From positions 1 to 60,467 of the forward strand of contig JAFDGA010000010.1 of NCBI GenBank assembly GCA_019309545.1: 60,467 nt of DNA, read 5' to 3'. The notes beneath the pieces were generated by a model. That model was not told where the DNA came from. It did not search any database and saw only the letters and a list, made by a program, of their open reading frames with translations. The stretch is from Deltaproteobacteria bacterium. Lineage in GTDB: Bacteria; Desulfobacterota; Desulfobaccia; Desulfobaccales; Desulfobaccaceae. Positions 27,624 to 37,071 of the stretch are shown one piece after another (position 1 is the stretch's first letter; each line of letters begins with the position of its first letter). The position numbers were made by a program, and so were the translations under genes.

Positions 27624-28334
27624 TCATAGCCGGATGGCCAGGAGGGAATCCACTGCCTCGGTCTCCCGACCGGCCAGATCAGTGGCCAACACCTCATTCA
27701 CGACGGATTGGACCCCAGGGTGGCGGTCATCGTAATCATGAAAGACTAACAGTCCTCCAGGCCTGACGTAGGGCTTCCAGCTCTGATAATCCTGTTTAAC
27801 CGCCTCATAGACGTGGTCGCCGTCAATAAAAAGAAGATCAATCGGTGTCCCGGGCCATTGGCGGGCGGCGCTAAGAGAATCCTCAGCCAAGGGGGTGACG
27901 ACATTTTTTAGGCCAAAACGCTCAATATTGGACAGAAAGCTTGGCAAACTACTGCCTCCGAGCCGATCTACCGATCGTTGCCAAGCCACCTGACTCTGAG
28001 GATTTAAGGTCGTTCCCAAAAATGTATCGACGGCGTATATCCGGCCACCTGACCCCGACCGCAGACCACATCCCAGGTAGGCGGTACCGACCCCGACCCA
28101 GGAGCCAATTTCAACTACACAGGCTCCGGGTGGCAAACCCGCGGCCAATCGATAGAGAGCCACCCTTTCGGTCCACCGGGCCATTTTTTCTGGAAAGAAA
28201 AAGGCATGTAAATCAAGGAGTTCTTGGCATTGCGACAGGTTTAACCCAAGCCTCGGTCCCAGTGAAGCGAGGATAAGTTGGGCCTGCCGCCGGGCCATGA
28301 GGCGCCGCCACCATCTTTTCAGAGAAAATTTCAT
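27624..28334 (-). CDS. Class I SAM-dependent methyltransferase (Methyltransf_24 type)
   Basis: A 236-residue Rossmann-fold protein. The SAM-binding motif is VVEIGSWVGVGTAYLG near residues 73-88; IYAVDTFLGTT, LLFIDGDHVYEAVKQDY and GGLLVFHDYDD complete the pattern of the family that includes CmcI-like and sugar O-methyltransferases. It lies 117 bases upstream of hpnJ on the same strand and may belong to that unit. It could modify a sugar or lipid head group, but the substrate is unknown. Confidence 0.82.
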   Translation of the reverse strand: MKFSLKRWWRRLMARRQAQLILASLGPRLGLNLSQCQELLDLHAFFFPEKMARWTERVALYRLAAGLPPGACVVEIGSWVGVGTAYLGCGLRSGSGGRIYAVDTFLGTTLNPQSQVAWQRSVDRLGGSSLPSFLSNIERFGLKNVVTPLAEDSLSAARQWPGTPIDLLFIDGDHVYEAVKQDYQSWKPYVRPGGLLVFHDYDDRHPGVQSVVNEVLATDLAGRETEAVDSLLAIRL

Positions 28335-28463
28335 GCCTGGTTATTCTATTCCAAAACTATTCGGTTGTCGACGAAATTGCGGGGGCCATTGGCGCTTGCC
28401 TGACCGCGGTAACGTTTTTTTAAAGGTGACATTTATTTTAGCCGATAATTCTAGATTGAAACA

Positions 28464-29222
28464 TTACCTCAATTTGGCATTTAAGGCCTCAAGCACTTCC
28501 CAGAGTCTTTGAATCTCGGGATGCAGATTCCACTCTGCCGGTTGGGTGGCATATTTTTCGCCCTCGTTAATAAATTTGTAGAGATGGATTTCACAGGCCC
28601 GATATTCCTGCTGATTGCCGGTCCAGCGGGTGAAATTGCCAGGAAAAATACCCGCGATCTTCCAGCCTCGTCCCCATTTGAGGGTCACATCCTGGGTAAT
28701 GGTGTGCCAGGTTTCCAGAAAAGTGGTCAGATATTCCGCTCCCGAGGCTTTGACCAGCCGGTCCATGAGTCTCCCTAAGAAGCCCATCAAACCCTGCTGT
28801 CGAAAATCGGGGTGAGTGCCGGCAAAGGTATACTCAACTTGGAGATTTTTATCAAATTTGGTCATCATCACGGCCGCGGCCAGCCGTCCGCTGGTAACTT
28901 CCTCAGCCGTCAGCATACAGTACGGTTTCTTAATAGCGTCGGTTTCCCAGGTTTCCTCCAGGGTGAGGCGCGCCTCATATTCCTCGGGATACAAAATAAA
29001 ATCATGTTCGGAACCATAGACCTCGGGATAGGCCCAGCGCCAGAGTTCGGCCGCGGCGGCCACATCACCGCGCCGGAGCGGGCGCAGTAAAAACCGGCCC
29101 TCTAAAACATATTCCGGTTCAGGCATGATCCAAGTTACCTGTTTATCCCGGATTGGTCTGGTCAGACAAGTCTTCGCCATCTGACGATAGGGGCGGTAGG
29201 GACTCATATCCAAAACACGCAT
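28464..29222 (-). CDS. GNAT-family N-acetyltransferase
   Basis: A 252-residue protein with a GNAT domain in its middle. RFLLRPLRRGDVAAAAELWRWAYPE is the usual first strand-helix, and YTFAGTHPDFRQQGLMGFLGRL contains the acetyl-CoA binding Q-x-x-G-x-(G/A)-like loop (RQQGLMG). The C-terminal 60 residues show no known motif. It lies on the same strand as, and 129 bases before, the methyltransferase. The acceptor cannot be inferred. Confidence 0.8.
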   Translation of the reverse strand: MRVLDMSPYRPYRQMAKTCLTRPIRDKQVTWIMPEPEYVLEGRFLLRPLRRGDVAAAAELWRWAYPEVYGSEHDFILYPEEYEARLTLEETWETDAIKKPYCMLTAEEVTSGRLAAAVMMTKFDKNLQVEYTFAGTHPDFRQQGLMGFLGRLMDRLVKASGAEYLTTFLETWHTITQDVTLKWGRGWKIAGIFPGNFTRWTGNQQEYRACEIHLYKFINEGEKYATQPAEWNLHPEIQRLWEVLEALNAKLR

Positions 29223-29261
29223 CTATCTCCTCCTACGCAACGAATCCTGAAGGTTACCAGA

Positions 29262-31187
29262 CTATTGTTCCCAGATAATGGTCCCGGTGTCACAGGTATC
29301 GTAACCCCCGAGTTCCTTGACCAAATGCTTAAATTCCTCCGATCGAATAAGGGCCAGCAGAGTTTGAAAGCGGCCTTCGGCAAAGGTGGTTTGTGGAACG
29401 ACCAGATCATAGCGTTCGACAACCACTGGGATAAAATCTAATTCCAGGGCCTGCGCTGCCGCCCTGATCCCCAGGCCGGCGTCGGCGCTGCCGGATAACA
29501 CATTGACCGCCACCGCCATGTGAGTATATTCCTCCCTATCATACCCCGTAACCGCCTCCGGGGGAATACCAAGTTGCTGTAACTGATAATCCAGCAGGAT
29601 GCGGGTTCCCGAGCCTCGCTGGCGGTTAATAAATCTGACCTCGGAGCGGGTCAGATCCTCGAATCCTTTGATATTTTTGGGATTTCCAGGCAGCACCATC
29701 AGACCCTGCTGGCGATACACCAGATTGATCAGCTTTAAAGGCATTCCTGGCAGATACCGCTGGATATAAGGGATGTTATATGAATTAGTGGCGGGATCAA
29801 AGAGGTGGCTGCCCCCCAGATGGGAGCGGCCTCTCTTCAAGGCCAGCAGCCCTCCCAGGCTCCCGACATGGGCTGAAGACAGGCGCAGCTCCGGGTTTCG
29901 CCGCCGCAGCAAGCTGGCCAAGACGTCCAGGGTATTGTCGTGGCTGCCAATGGCCACCAGGGTGCCGGCCAGTTCTTCTAAAGAGATGAGTAATTCTGCG
30001 ATAGCCGGGCGGTCCTCCTCCAAACCCTCGCTCAAGGCCGGAATACGAATAATACCGTCAGCTCTTACCAGAGAGGTGATGGTGCCCGCGCCCCGGGGCA
30101 AGGGGGTGGCGATAACCCGCTCTCCCACTTTCCCCAGGGTTACCCGGATGAATTCCTCCAGGCCGGCCTTGGAGGGAATTTTTTGCGCCGCATGGACCTT
30201 CACCTGGGGCCGCGGCGGTAGCGGACGGCCCACCATGCCAGCGATCAGGGGCAGGATAAATTGTTCGGCGGAGAGCACCGCGGATACCGGATAGCCGGGG
30301 TTGCCGATCACCGGCTTGCCTTGCACCACTCCCAAAATCGTTGGTTTGCCCGGCATCATGGCCACCCCGTGCACCAGGATTTCACCCAGGTTGCTAACCG
30401 CCTCGGCGGTATAATCCTCGGTGCCAGCCGAGGACCCGGCATTGATGATAATTATGTCGCCTTGGTTTACCGCAATATCGAGAGCATCTTGAATGGCTGT
30501 CAAGGTATCAGGAACCGGCGGGTGAATCTGGGGCAGGCCGCTGGCCTGTTCGACCAGACTGGCCAGCATGACAGAATTAAATTCGATGATCTTCCCTGGG
30601 GTTAAATCCTCGCGCGACAGTTCTGTAACAGGTAACAGTTCCGAACCAGTGGGGATAATGACCACCCGCGGCCGCTGCTTAACCAGGACCCGGGTAATCC
30701 CCCCTGCCAGCAGCGCCCCCTGGGCCGCGGGAGTGATTACGGTTTTTTCCGGCAGCACCATTTCCCCGGCCACCAGATCCTCCCCCACCCGTCGGACGTG
30801 TTGCCAGGGATGCACCGCGGCCTCAATTTCAATGCTCTCATCATCGATGGGATTGACCTGTTCTACCATAATCACCGCGTCAGTCCCCGGCGGCAGCAAA
30901 TTGCCAGTGTTGACCGGAAAGGCTTCCTGCCCCAGGCGCAGTCGCCGGGGTTGCTCCGTGGTAGCTCCAAAGGTTGCGGACGCCTCTAATGCATAGCCGT
31001 CCATGGCCGCGCTATGGTAGTGCGGCGAGGACAGCCGGGCGATAACCGGGGCGGCGGTAACCCGACCCAGGGCCTCCACGGTCGGCACCTCCTCCGGAGC
31101 CAGATAATTGTCCAGGTCAAATCGGGAAAGAAAAAGCTCCCGGGCCTCAGCCAGGGGTTTCATCTTTAGATAAATATGACGTTTCAT
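29262..31187 (-). CDS. MoeA-like molybdopterin biosynthesis protein fused to a periplasmic-binding-like domain
   Basis: A 641-residue fusion. The first 410 residues are MoeA-like, with HYHSAAMDGYAL, VNTGNLLPPGTDAVIMVE, IIPTGSEL, INAGSSAGTEDYTAEAV and IGNPGYPVSAVLSAEQF. From about 415 on, a type 2 periplasmic-binding-like domain follows (GSHDNTLDVLASLL, GLLALKRGRSHLGG, FINRQRGSGTRILLDYQL), which resembles oxyanion-binding folds but has no signal peptide. This fusion is known in archaea and Desulfobacterota. MoeA inserts molybdenum or tungsten into molybdopterin; the extra domain may bind or sense the metal. It is 15 bases downstream of a normal moeA, as if the two paralogues work in parallel. 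Confidence 0.9.
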   Translation of the reverse strand: MKRHIYLKMKPLAEARELFLSRFDLDNYLAPEEVPTVEALGRVTAAPVIARLSSPHYHSAAMDGYALEASATFGATTEQPRRLRLGQEAFPVNTGNLLPPGTDAVIMVEQVNPIDDESIEIEAAVHPWQHVRRVGEDLVAGEMVLPEKTVITPAAQGALLAGGITRVLVKQRPRVVIIPTGSELLPVTELSREDLTPGKIIEFNSVMLASLVEQASGLPQIHPPVPDTLTAIQDALDIAVNQGDIIIINAGSSAGTEDYTAEAVSNLGEILVHGVAMMPGKPTILGVVQGKPVIGNPGYPVSAVLSAEQFILPLIAGMVGRPLPPRPQVKVHAAQKIPSKAGLEEFIRVTLGKVGERVIATPLPRGAGTITSLVRADGIIRIPALSEGLEEDRPAIAELLISLEELAGTLVAIGSHDNTLDVLASLLRRRNPELRLSSAHVGSLGGLLALKRGRSHLGGSHLFDPATNSYNIPYIQRYLPGMPLKLINLVYRQQGLMVLPGNPKNIKGFEDLTRSEVRFINRQRGSGTRILLDYQLQQLGIPPEAVTGYDREEYTHMAVAVNVLSGSADAGLGIRAAAQALELDFIPVVVERYDLVVPQTTFAEGRFQTLLALIRSEEFKHLVKELGGYDTCDTGTIIWEQ

Positions 31188-31202
31188 CGACCTGGCAACA
31201 AC

Positions 31203-32471
31203 TTAGCTATAAAACAATCGCACCGTAACTAGTTCGCCCTTTTCCAACCCTTCGGTGTGCAGGGGAATCTGAATCCAGCCGTGGGCCTTGACCATAGTGG
31301 AAATCAGGCCGGATTTGCCCAGAATCGGGTCGGCCCACAGAGTGTCTGCTTCGGACCGCAGACGGACCCGGACAAAATCTTCCCGTCCCTGGGGGGAGGC
31401 CAGGTTGCGGGAAAGCCGGGCGGTAATGGTCTGGCCCCAAGAATCCTCAGGGGCGTTTAGCCCACCCAATCGGGCCAATAGTGGTCGGCCCAACACCGCC
31501 ATGATGATCATCGCCGACGCCGGATGGCCGGGCAAGCCAATCAATGGTTTATTGTCGATGACCGCTAAGATTGTCGGTTTGCCAGGGCTTATCGCCAAGC
31601 CATGGACCAGAATCTGGGAGTCCGAAAAGGATTGGATGGCCGTAATGGCCCAATCCCGGGTACCCACCGAACTGCCCCCGGAGATCAGAATCAGATCCGA
31701 CTTAGGTAGAGCCGCAGCCAGCCGCTCTTGCAGGGCGGTCAGCTCATCCGGGACAATGCCCCAATAGCAGGGTTTCCCACCGGCTGTCTCCACCTGGGCG
31801 GCCAGGGCATAAGCATTACTGTCCCGCATCTGTCCCGGCTTCAAAGCGGCCTCGATAGGAACAATTTCATCGCCGGTGGAAATGATTGCTACCCGCGGAC
31901 AGCGATAAACCGGAACCGTCGTCACCCCCAGGGCGGCTGACAGCCCGATATCCTGCGGGCGAAGGCGAACTCCGGCTGCCAACAGCCTGGTCCCGGCCCG
32001 GACATCTTCGCCTTGCTGTAAGACGTTTTCCAGGGGCGATACACTCCGGAACACCTCCAGGTTATGCGCGTCCAATTCCTGGGTATATTCTATCATGACC
32101 ACGGCATCGGCTCCCGGCGGCAACATCCCGCCGGTGGCGATACGGACTGTCTCCCCGGGCTGCAGTAGCCGGGTGGCTTCCTCGCCCATGTTAATTTCCC
32201 CCACCACCTGCAGCAGGGCCGGAGCACTGGGGCTGGCCCCAAAGGTATCCCGGGCCCGCACCGCAAAGCCATCGACCACGGTCCGGGTAAATTCCGGGAG
32301 ATCGGCGGTGGCGACCAAGTCCTGGGCCAGGACCCGGCCATGAGCCTGGCTTAACAACACCATTTCCGTCTCCACCGCAGAAAACTGACCCAGCAGTCCC
32401 AGGACCTCGAGAATAGTTTTGAGTTTAAAAAATTCCTTCATCCTTATTTTGCTGGGGGTCTTTAAATTCAT
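31203..32471 (-). CDS. moeA: Molybdopterin molybdotransferase MoeA
   Basis: A 422-residue cytoplasmic MoeA that releases adenylate from MPT-AMP and inserts molybdate. The motifs FTRTVVDGFAV, IATGGMLPPGADAVVMIEYTQ, IISTGDEIVP, ISGGSSVGTRDW and LIGLPGHPASAMIIM are all intact. A second in-frame ATG at 32441 is possible but has AAGG directly against it; neither start has a good ribosome site. The fused MoeA paralogue follows after 15 bases. Confidence 0.93.
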   Translation of the reverse strand: MNLKTPSKIRMKEFFKLKTILEVLGLLGQFSAVETEMVLLSQAHGRVLAQDLVATADLPEFTRTVVDGFAVRARDTFGASPSAPALLQVVGEINMGEEATRLLQPGETVRIATGGMLPPGADAVVMIEYTQELDAHNLEVFRSVSPLENVLQQGEDVRAGTRLLAAGVRLRPQDIGLSAALGVTTVPVYRCPRVAIISTGDEIVPIEAALKPGQMRDSNAYALAAQVETAGGKPCYWGIVPDELTALQERLAAALPKSDLILISGGSSVGTRDWAITAIQSFSDSQILVHGLAISPGKPTILAVIDNKPLIGLPGHPASAMIIMAVLGRPLLARLGGLNAPEDSWGQTITARLSRNLASPQGREDFVRVRLRSEADTLWADPILGKSGLISTMVKAHGWIQIPLHTEGLEKGELVTVRLFYS

Positions 32472-32589
32472 TTGTGAAGAGCTGCCCGCAACGGCCTTGG
32501 CCCCCTTTTTATGGTCTTATTTTTGCCAATTTTTTATCTTATCTTTCCCTGGCGGACTGGTCAAGGTTGGGGTGATAAGGTATGGCGGT

Positions 32590-33489
32590 TTATTGGGTGC
32601 CGATAAAGAAAGGTCGGAAGTCTGACTCCTCCAGCTTCAGGGCCTTCCTTAGGGTCGCCAGCAGGCGATCCTTATCCTCCGGCAACCGGCCAGTTAGGTT
32701 AACGTAGTTGGTATAGTGGTCGCTGACCACATGAGTGGGGACGCTAATCCCCTCAATCAGGGCCATGGTCTCAAGAAGCACCTCGTGGGGGCCTAGCATC
32801 TGAAAGGCACCGGCCAGCACATCCTCCAACAAGGGAGTATTGATTTTGGGGACAAAGGTCCGCAGCCGCAAGAAATCTGGCTGAATCTGATTAATGGCCG
32901 CGGCCGTTTGGCGAGCATGCGCTTCGGTCCTCTCCTTCCCGCCAATGCCCAGCATCACGTACTCGCTGACCTCGATGCCTGCGGCCCGCAGCATCTGGCC
33001 CGCGGCAATCTGTTGCTGGGCGGTGGAGCCTTTTTTAATCCGCTCCAGAATGACATCATCACCACTTTCTAAACCGACATGGATGCGCTTCAGGCCGGCC
33101 TCGGCCAAGCTCCGCAATTGATCAATCCCCTTGCGATAGATAAATTGGGAGGAGCCATAGACGGTAATCCGCCGCAGACGAGGGAAAATCGAGTAACTGT
33201 GGCGGCAAAGTTCGGTCAGGGCTGCGGTGGGCATGGCAATGGTATTGCCCGCCGGAAAAAACAGGGTCTGCACCCGGTCACCATACACCTGGCGGGCTTC
33301 CTCCAGATCAGCCTTAATTTCCTCAATCGGCCTGACTTTGTACTTTACCCCGTTTTTGTAAACCATGCAAAAGGTGCATTTATTGTGGGGACAACCGACC
33401 GTCGCCTGAATCAGCAGGCTGTCCGCCTCACTCGGCGGCCGGTATATCGGGCCTTCGTAGCGCACGCCTATCACCTCCTTAGCTTTCAT
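32590..33489 (-). CDS. Radical SAM protein with CX4CX2C motif
   Basis: A 299-residue radical SAM protein. The cluster-binding cysteines (33, 38 and 41, GCPHNKCTFC) follow a CX4CX2C spacing that is one residue longer than the usual CX3CX2C. IHVGLESGDDVILERIKKG and EYVMLGIGGKER are typical of the Elp3/MiaB-type barrel. Members of this family occur widely in anaerobes, with no assigned reaction as far as I know. It lies upstream of moeA on the same strand, with 118 bases between. Confidence 0.78.
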   Translation of the reverse strand: MKAKEVIGVRYEGPIYRPPSEADSLLIQATVGCPHNKCTFCMVYKNGVKYKVRPIEEIKADLEEARQVYGDRVQTLFFPAGNTIAMPTAALTELCRHSYSIFPRLRRITVYGSSQFIYRKGIDQLRSLAEAGLKRIHVGLESGDDVILERIKKGSTAQQQIAAGQMLRAAGIEVSEYVMLGIGGKERTEAHARQTAAAINQIQPDFLRLRTFVPKINTPLLEDVLAGAFQMLGPHEVLLETMALIEGISVPTHVVSDHYTNYVNLTGRLPEDKDRLLATLRKALKLEESDFRPFFIGTQ

Positions 33490-33519
33490 ATGAATTTTTA
33501 AAAGCCATACCGCCTTAGG

Positions 33520-34647
33520 TCAGTCTTCCAGTTCCACTTTGAGAGAGAGAAACCCTAACAAATCTTTGAGCGATAGGATACCGACCAAACGCCCTTTTTC
33601 GGTCACCATGAGACGACTGTTTTCGCCGCGACTCATGAGCGCCAGGGCTTGGATAGCATCGGTCTCCGGGCTGATAGTATTCTGGTCTGAACATCGGTTG
33701 GCCACCTCTCCCACGGTTTTCCGTGACCATTCTTCCCGTGGCAGGGCCTTTATCTGTTTGGTAGTTATACAACCCAAGAGTTTGCCGTTGTCTACCACCG
33801 GAAACATTTTGAAATGGTATTTATAAACGTAATCTTCAACCAGCTCCGTAACTGTGGTCGAAGGCGGCACAGTTATGGGATCAGAGTGCATGAAGCGCCG
33901 CACCGGCTCTCCCTCCAGGGTCTGGCGGGTTAGAACGCGTTGATAGCTCATCTGGGCCGCCCCTCTAAGGAACATGCCGATCAGAAACCACCACATACCG
34001 GCGATGAAATTGCCGTTCAGCACCTGGAGGACCGCCATGAAGATCAGGGCGATGCCGAACCCGGAACCGATCTTAGAAGAGATGCGGGTGGCCCAACGCA
34101 GGTTGTTCTTCCAACCCCAAAGAAGAGAGCGCAACACCCGGCCGCCGTCCAGGGGAAAAGCCGGCAGGAGGTTAAACGCGGCCAGGATGCCGTTGATCAT
34201 TGCCAGATAGCGGATCACCCCATTAATCGACACCGCCCAGTTACTCTTCAGGCCGTAATTGTGGATGCCATAAAAAACCAGACAAAGAACAATGCTGGCT
34301 ATAGGTCCAGCAATGGCCATCATAAATTCGGCTCTGGGGTTGGGCGGCTCCTCCTCCATTTCGGCCACCCCCCCGAAAATAAACAGGGTAATACCCTTCA
34401 TCTGGATGCCATACCGCCGGGCCACCAGGGAATGGGAAAATTCGTGGATAATGATTGATATAAAAAGCCCCAGGGCTCCTACTATCCCCATCGTCCAGTA
34501 GGTCCGGGGGGAAAGATTTTCATACAGATAAGGGAAAAGACCGACTGACAGGGACCAGGTGACCAAAACCGCGATGATGATCCAGCTCACATCGATCCGG
34601 ACCTCGAACCCTAAAAGCTTAAACAATGTGATGCGATTTTGTAACAT
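33520..34647 (-). CDS. Site-2 protease family zinc metallopeptidase with CBS domains
   Basis: A 375-residue membrane protease of family M50. The zinc motif HEFSH is near residues 69-73 (IIHEFSHSLVARRYG) and the third ligand is in NLLPAFPLDGGRVL near 160-173. About five membrane segments occupy the first 230 residues. The rest holds two CBS domains (MHSDPITVPPSTTVTELV and NRCSDQNTISPETDAIQAL), which often bind adenine nucleotides and would regulate the protease. It is likely to cut a membrane protein within the bilayer. The target is unknown. Confidence 0.92.
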   Translation of the reverse strand: MLQNRITLFKLLGFEVRIDVSWIIIAVLVTWSLSVGLFPYLYENLSPRTYWTMGIVGALGLFISIIIHEFSHSLVARRYGIQMKGITLFIFGGVAEMEEEPPNPRAEFMMAIAGPIASIVLCLVFYGIHNYGLKSNWAVSINGVIRYLAMINGILAAFNLLPAFPLDGGRVLRSLLWGWKNNLRWATRISSKIGSGFGIALIFMAVLQVLNGNFIAGMWWFLIGMFLRGAAQMSYQRVLTRQTLEGEPVRRFMHSDPITVPPSTTVTELVEDYVYKYHFKMFPVVDNGKLLGCITTKQIKALPREEWSRKTVGEVANRCSDQNTISPETDAIQALALMSRGENSRLMVTEKGRLVGILSLKDLLGFLSLKVELED

Positions 34648-34712
34648 CTCTTACTCCTATAGCAGCTTAGCGGAGCCAGGACCGACCACCAGAACCCGGC
34701 TCAGCAGCAGAT

Positions 34713-35522
34713 TCAGGAAATAGTTCTATGCCCTTTTCCCCCGGCCTGGCAGTAGGGGCAGTAGTAGGTTGTCCGCCCCGCAATTTTACACCGCGCTAAG
34801 CGATGGTGGCAATGGGGGCACTTTCCTTCCGGGTGCCGCTGCGGCAGCAAAAAAAAACGCGGCATCTGATCGGGATCGGCGCGGCAGTCAATGGCGGTCC
34901 GGAGCACTTGTTTGATCGCCTCGAACACATCTTGGAGCTGCTCCTCACCAAGTCGGCTGACCGGGGTTGCCGGGTTAAGGCCAGCCTGAAAGAGAATTTC
35001 ATCGGTGTAAATATTACCCAGGCCAGCGATCAATTTCTGGTTCATTAAAATGGATTTAATCGCCGCTTTTCTTCCCTCCAGGAGCTCTTGCAAGGTGGGG
35101 AAATCCAAAATCAGGGCATCCGGCCCGATGTCTTTCTCGGCCAGAAAGCTTTCGGCATCGCGGGCCAGACTCACTTTCCCTAACATCCGCTGACAGACGA
35201 AAGCCAAGTGAAAGCCATTATCAAAACTGAGGCAAAGGCGGCTGTGAGCCGGTTCCTGGTCCTGGTCCTGGAAACACTTCAAATAACCGGTCATGCCAAA
35301 ATGAAGGATCAACCACGAGCCGTCGTCCAGCTGCACTAAAAGATATTTGCCGTGACGCCGGGCAGATTCAAATCTGCGGCCCCTCAAAGTCCGGCTCAAT
35401 TCGGACGCCGAAACCCCGGCAAGGACCGTAGCATTGTTCACCTCTACCTTTTCGATGAGCTTGTGTAAGGAGGTGGCATCCAGATATTGTTTGAAGATTT
35501 CAACATCGGGGAGTTCTGGCAC
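34713..35522 (-). CDS. mutM: Formamidopyrimidine-DNA glycosylase (Fpg/MutM family)
   Basis: A base-excision repair glycosylase/AP lyase of 269 residues. Pro and Glu after the initiator (MPELPDVE) supply the catalytic N-terminus; the usual second Glu is Asp. RRHGKYLLVQLDDG has the catalytic Lys, QKLIAGLGNIYTDEILF is conserved, and the C-terminal zinc finger has the two pairs CPHC and CPYC with the Arg of GRTTYYC. It begins with GTG, with AGGAG six bases upstream. Its start overlaps the end of the broken polX. The substrate range (8-oxoG or other) is not certain. Confidence 0.88.
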   Translation of the reverse strand: MPELPDVEIFKQYLDATSLHKLIEKVEVNNATVLAGVSASELSRTLRGRRFESARRHGKYLLVQLDDGSWLILHFGMTGYLKCFQDQDQEPAHSRLCLSFDNGFHLAFVCQRMLGKVSLARDAESFLAEKDIGPDALILDFPTLQELLEGRKAAIKSILMNQKLIAGLGNIYTDEILFQAGLNPATPVSRLGEEQLQDVFEAIKQVLRTAIDCRADPDQMPRFFLLPQRHPEGKCPHCHHRLARCKIAGRTTYYCPYCQAGGKGHRTIS

Positions 35523-36269
35523 TAGGATCTCCTATCTTAATTTTTTTCAATAATTCTTCAAAGGTCTTCTCATCCAGTGCCTTGAGGATGTCATCTGGCA
35601 GGTCCAGCGAGCCGAGTTCCAGGATGTCCACTTCAATGGCCTTGAGGATAATGATACCGTGGAGTCTGTCACTCAGCCGGTCAATTCTCTTAATCTGGGC
35701 GGCCAGAAATTTGGCATCCAGGCCATGGGCCATCGATACCCGCTGGGAATGGTCAGTGATGGCCAGGTATGCGTTGCCTTGTTCTTGGGCTGCTTGGGCC
35801 ATCTCCTCCAGGCGGTGGCGGCCGTCCGTATCCTTGGTACGAACACGGAGGTCGCCCCGGATGTCCGGCAGGGTAATCAGCTGCGGCAGCCTTCCCTTTT
35901 GGGCCGTCTTCACTTCACCCCGATTCTCGCGCAATTCCGGCTCAATATAGGGCAGGCCGACCAGTTCAAAGCCCTCACCTTCTTTTCGTCCGCCTTGCCG
36001 TTGCTTATCCCGTATTCGGTGATCTTTAGCCCCTTTTTGATACCGATCTTGCGCACCGCGATGTTATGGGCCTTGGAACCGGTAAAGTAGTGCCGGGCCG
36101 CCCCATAACTCTCCTGGGGGACCAGATCCACTATCCTTTGGGGCAGCCCGGCAATAGTGCGGGCGGCATTACGGTAAGCCCGGAGGCGGAATTGATTGGC
36201 ATCCTCAATATCCAAAAGATTGGCCACCTTATTGAAGATTGCGGCCATATCGGCGTTATGTACTGGCAC
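35500..36269 (-). pseudogene. polX: DNA polymerase X/PHP protein, internally deleted and truncated
   Basis: Bacterial PolX proteins have about 570 residues: a helical N-terminal domain, polymerase domain and C-terminal PHP nuclease. Here the first 53 residues match the start (FRLRAYRNAARTIAGLP), then the reading jumps to the late polymerase region (HYFTGSKAHNIAVRK, LKITEYG), so about 200 codons are missing. A frameshift near 36000 leads to GFELVGLPYIEPELRENRGEV and the PHP domain, where GDLRVRT replaces the metal-binding GDLHVHT. The PHP domain then breaks off after about 110 residues, at the fpg start. The gene cannot make an active polymerase or nuclease. Confidence 0.85.
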
Positions 36270-36272
36270 AAC

Positions 36273-37010
36273 CTATCCCTTTGTGATCATCTGTTGTAAT
36301 TGCCGGGCATTCTGGACCGCATAACCGGCTTCATCATTATCAAAGTAGCAGAAGACCTCCTTTCCCTGAGCGGCCCAGGTGGCAAAGGCCTCGGCCCAGC
36401 CCGCCAGAAACTGGGTATCATAACATCCTTGGTACGGGCCGGCCGGGCCATGCAGCCGCAGATAGATCAAATCCGCGGTCACTTCCTTGGGAGACAGCCG
36501 ACCGGCGAAATCGTAGATACAAAAGCCCACCCGGTGTGCGGCCAGGGCCTCATAGGTTTTAGTGGTCAACCAGCTAGGATCGCGGAATTCGATGGCATAA
36601 CGATAACCGGCAGGCAGAGCCTGTAAAAAGGAGTTCAACCGGTTGAGATTTATATTCCATCGGGGCGGCAGTTGGAACAGGATCGGTCCCAATTTTTCCC
36701 CCAAGATCTGGACTCGCTCCAAGAGCGGGGACAGGGTCTGCGCTGCGTCTTTCAGTTTTTTCATATGGGTGATGTAACGGCTGGCCTTGACCGCGAAAAT
36801 GAAGTCCTCCGGAACTCTATTTGCCCAGCCCTCAAAGGTCTGCGGGGCAGGCAGTTGATAGAAGGTATTGTTGATCTCGGCGGTATGGAAATATCGGGCA
36901 TAATACTCCAGAAAGCCCAGGGGGGAAAGGTCTTCGGGATAGAAAGGGCCTTGCCAATGTTCATAGTGCCATCCCGAGGTGCCGATATGGATGCGTTGCT
37001 GTCCGGTCAT
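36273..37010 (-). CDS. DUF72 domain-containing protein
   Basis: A 245-residue TIM-barrel-like protein of the DUF72 (YecE) family. HIGTSGWHYEHWQGPFYPE at the N-terminus, TAEINNTFYQLP, FAVKASRYITHMKKL, LFQLPPRW, AIEFRDPSW and YLRLHGPAGPYQGCY are all family landmarks. No reaction is firmly known for this family. It ends three bases before the broken polX and lies 61 bases after atpG. Confidence 0.88.
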   Translation of the reverse strand: MTGQQRIHIGTSGWHYEHWQGPFYPEDLSPLGFLEYYARYFHTAEINNTFYQLPAPQTFEGWANRVPEDFIFAVKASRYITHMKKLKDAAQTLSPLLERVQILGEKLGPILFQLPPRWNINLNRLNSFLQALPAGYRYAIEFRDPSWLTTKTYEALAAHRVGFCIYDFAGRLSPKEVTADLIYLRLHGPAGPYQGCYDTQFLAGWAEAFATWAAQGKEVFCYFDNDEAGYAVQNARQLQQMITKG

Positions 37011-37071
37011 GCTCCTAAACGAAAAACGGTCTCAAAAAGGTTGAACATCTCTATCTTTTGGGCGCAGCCAA

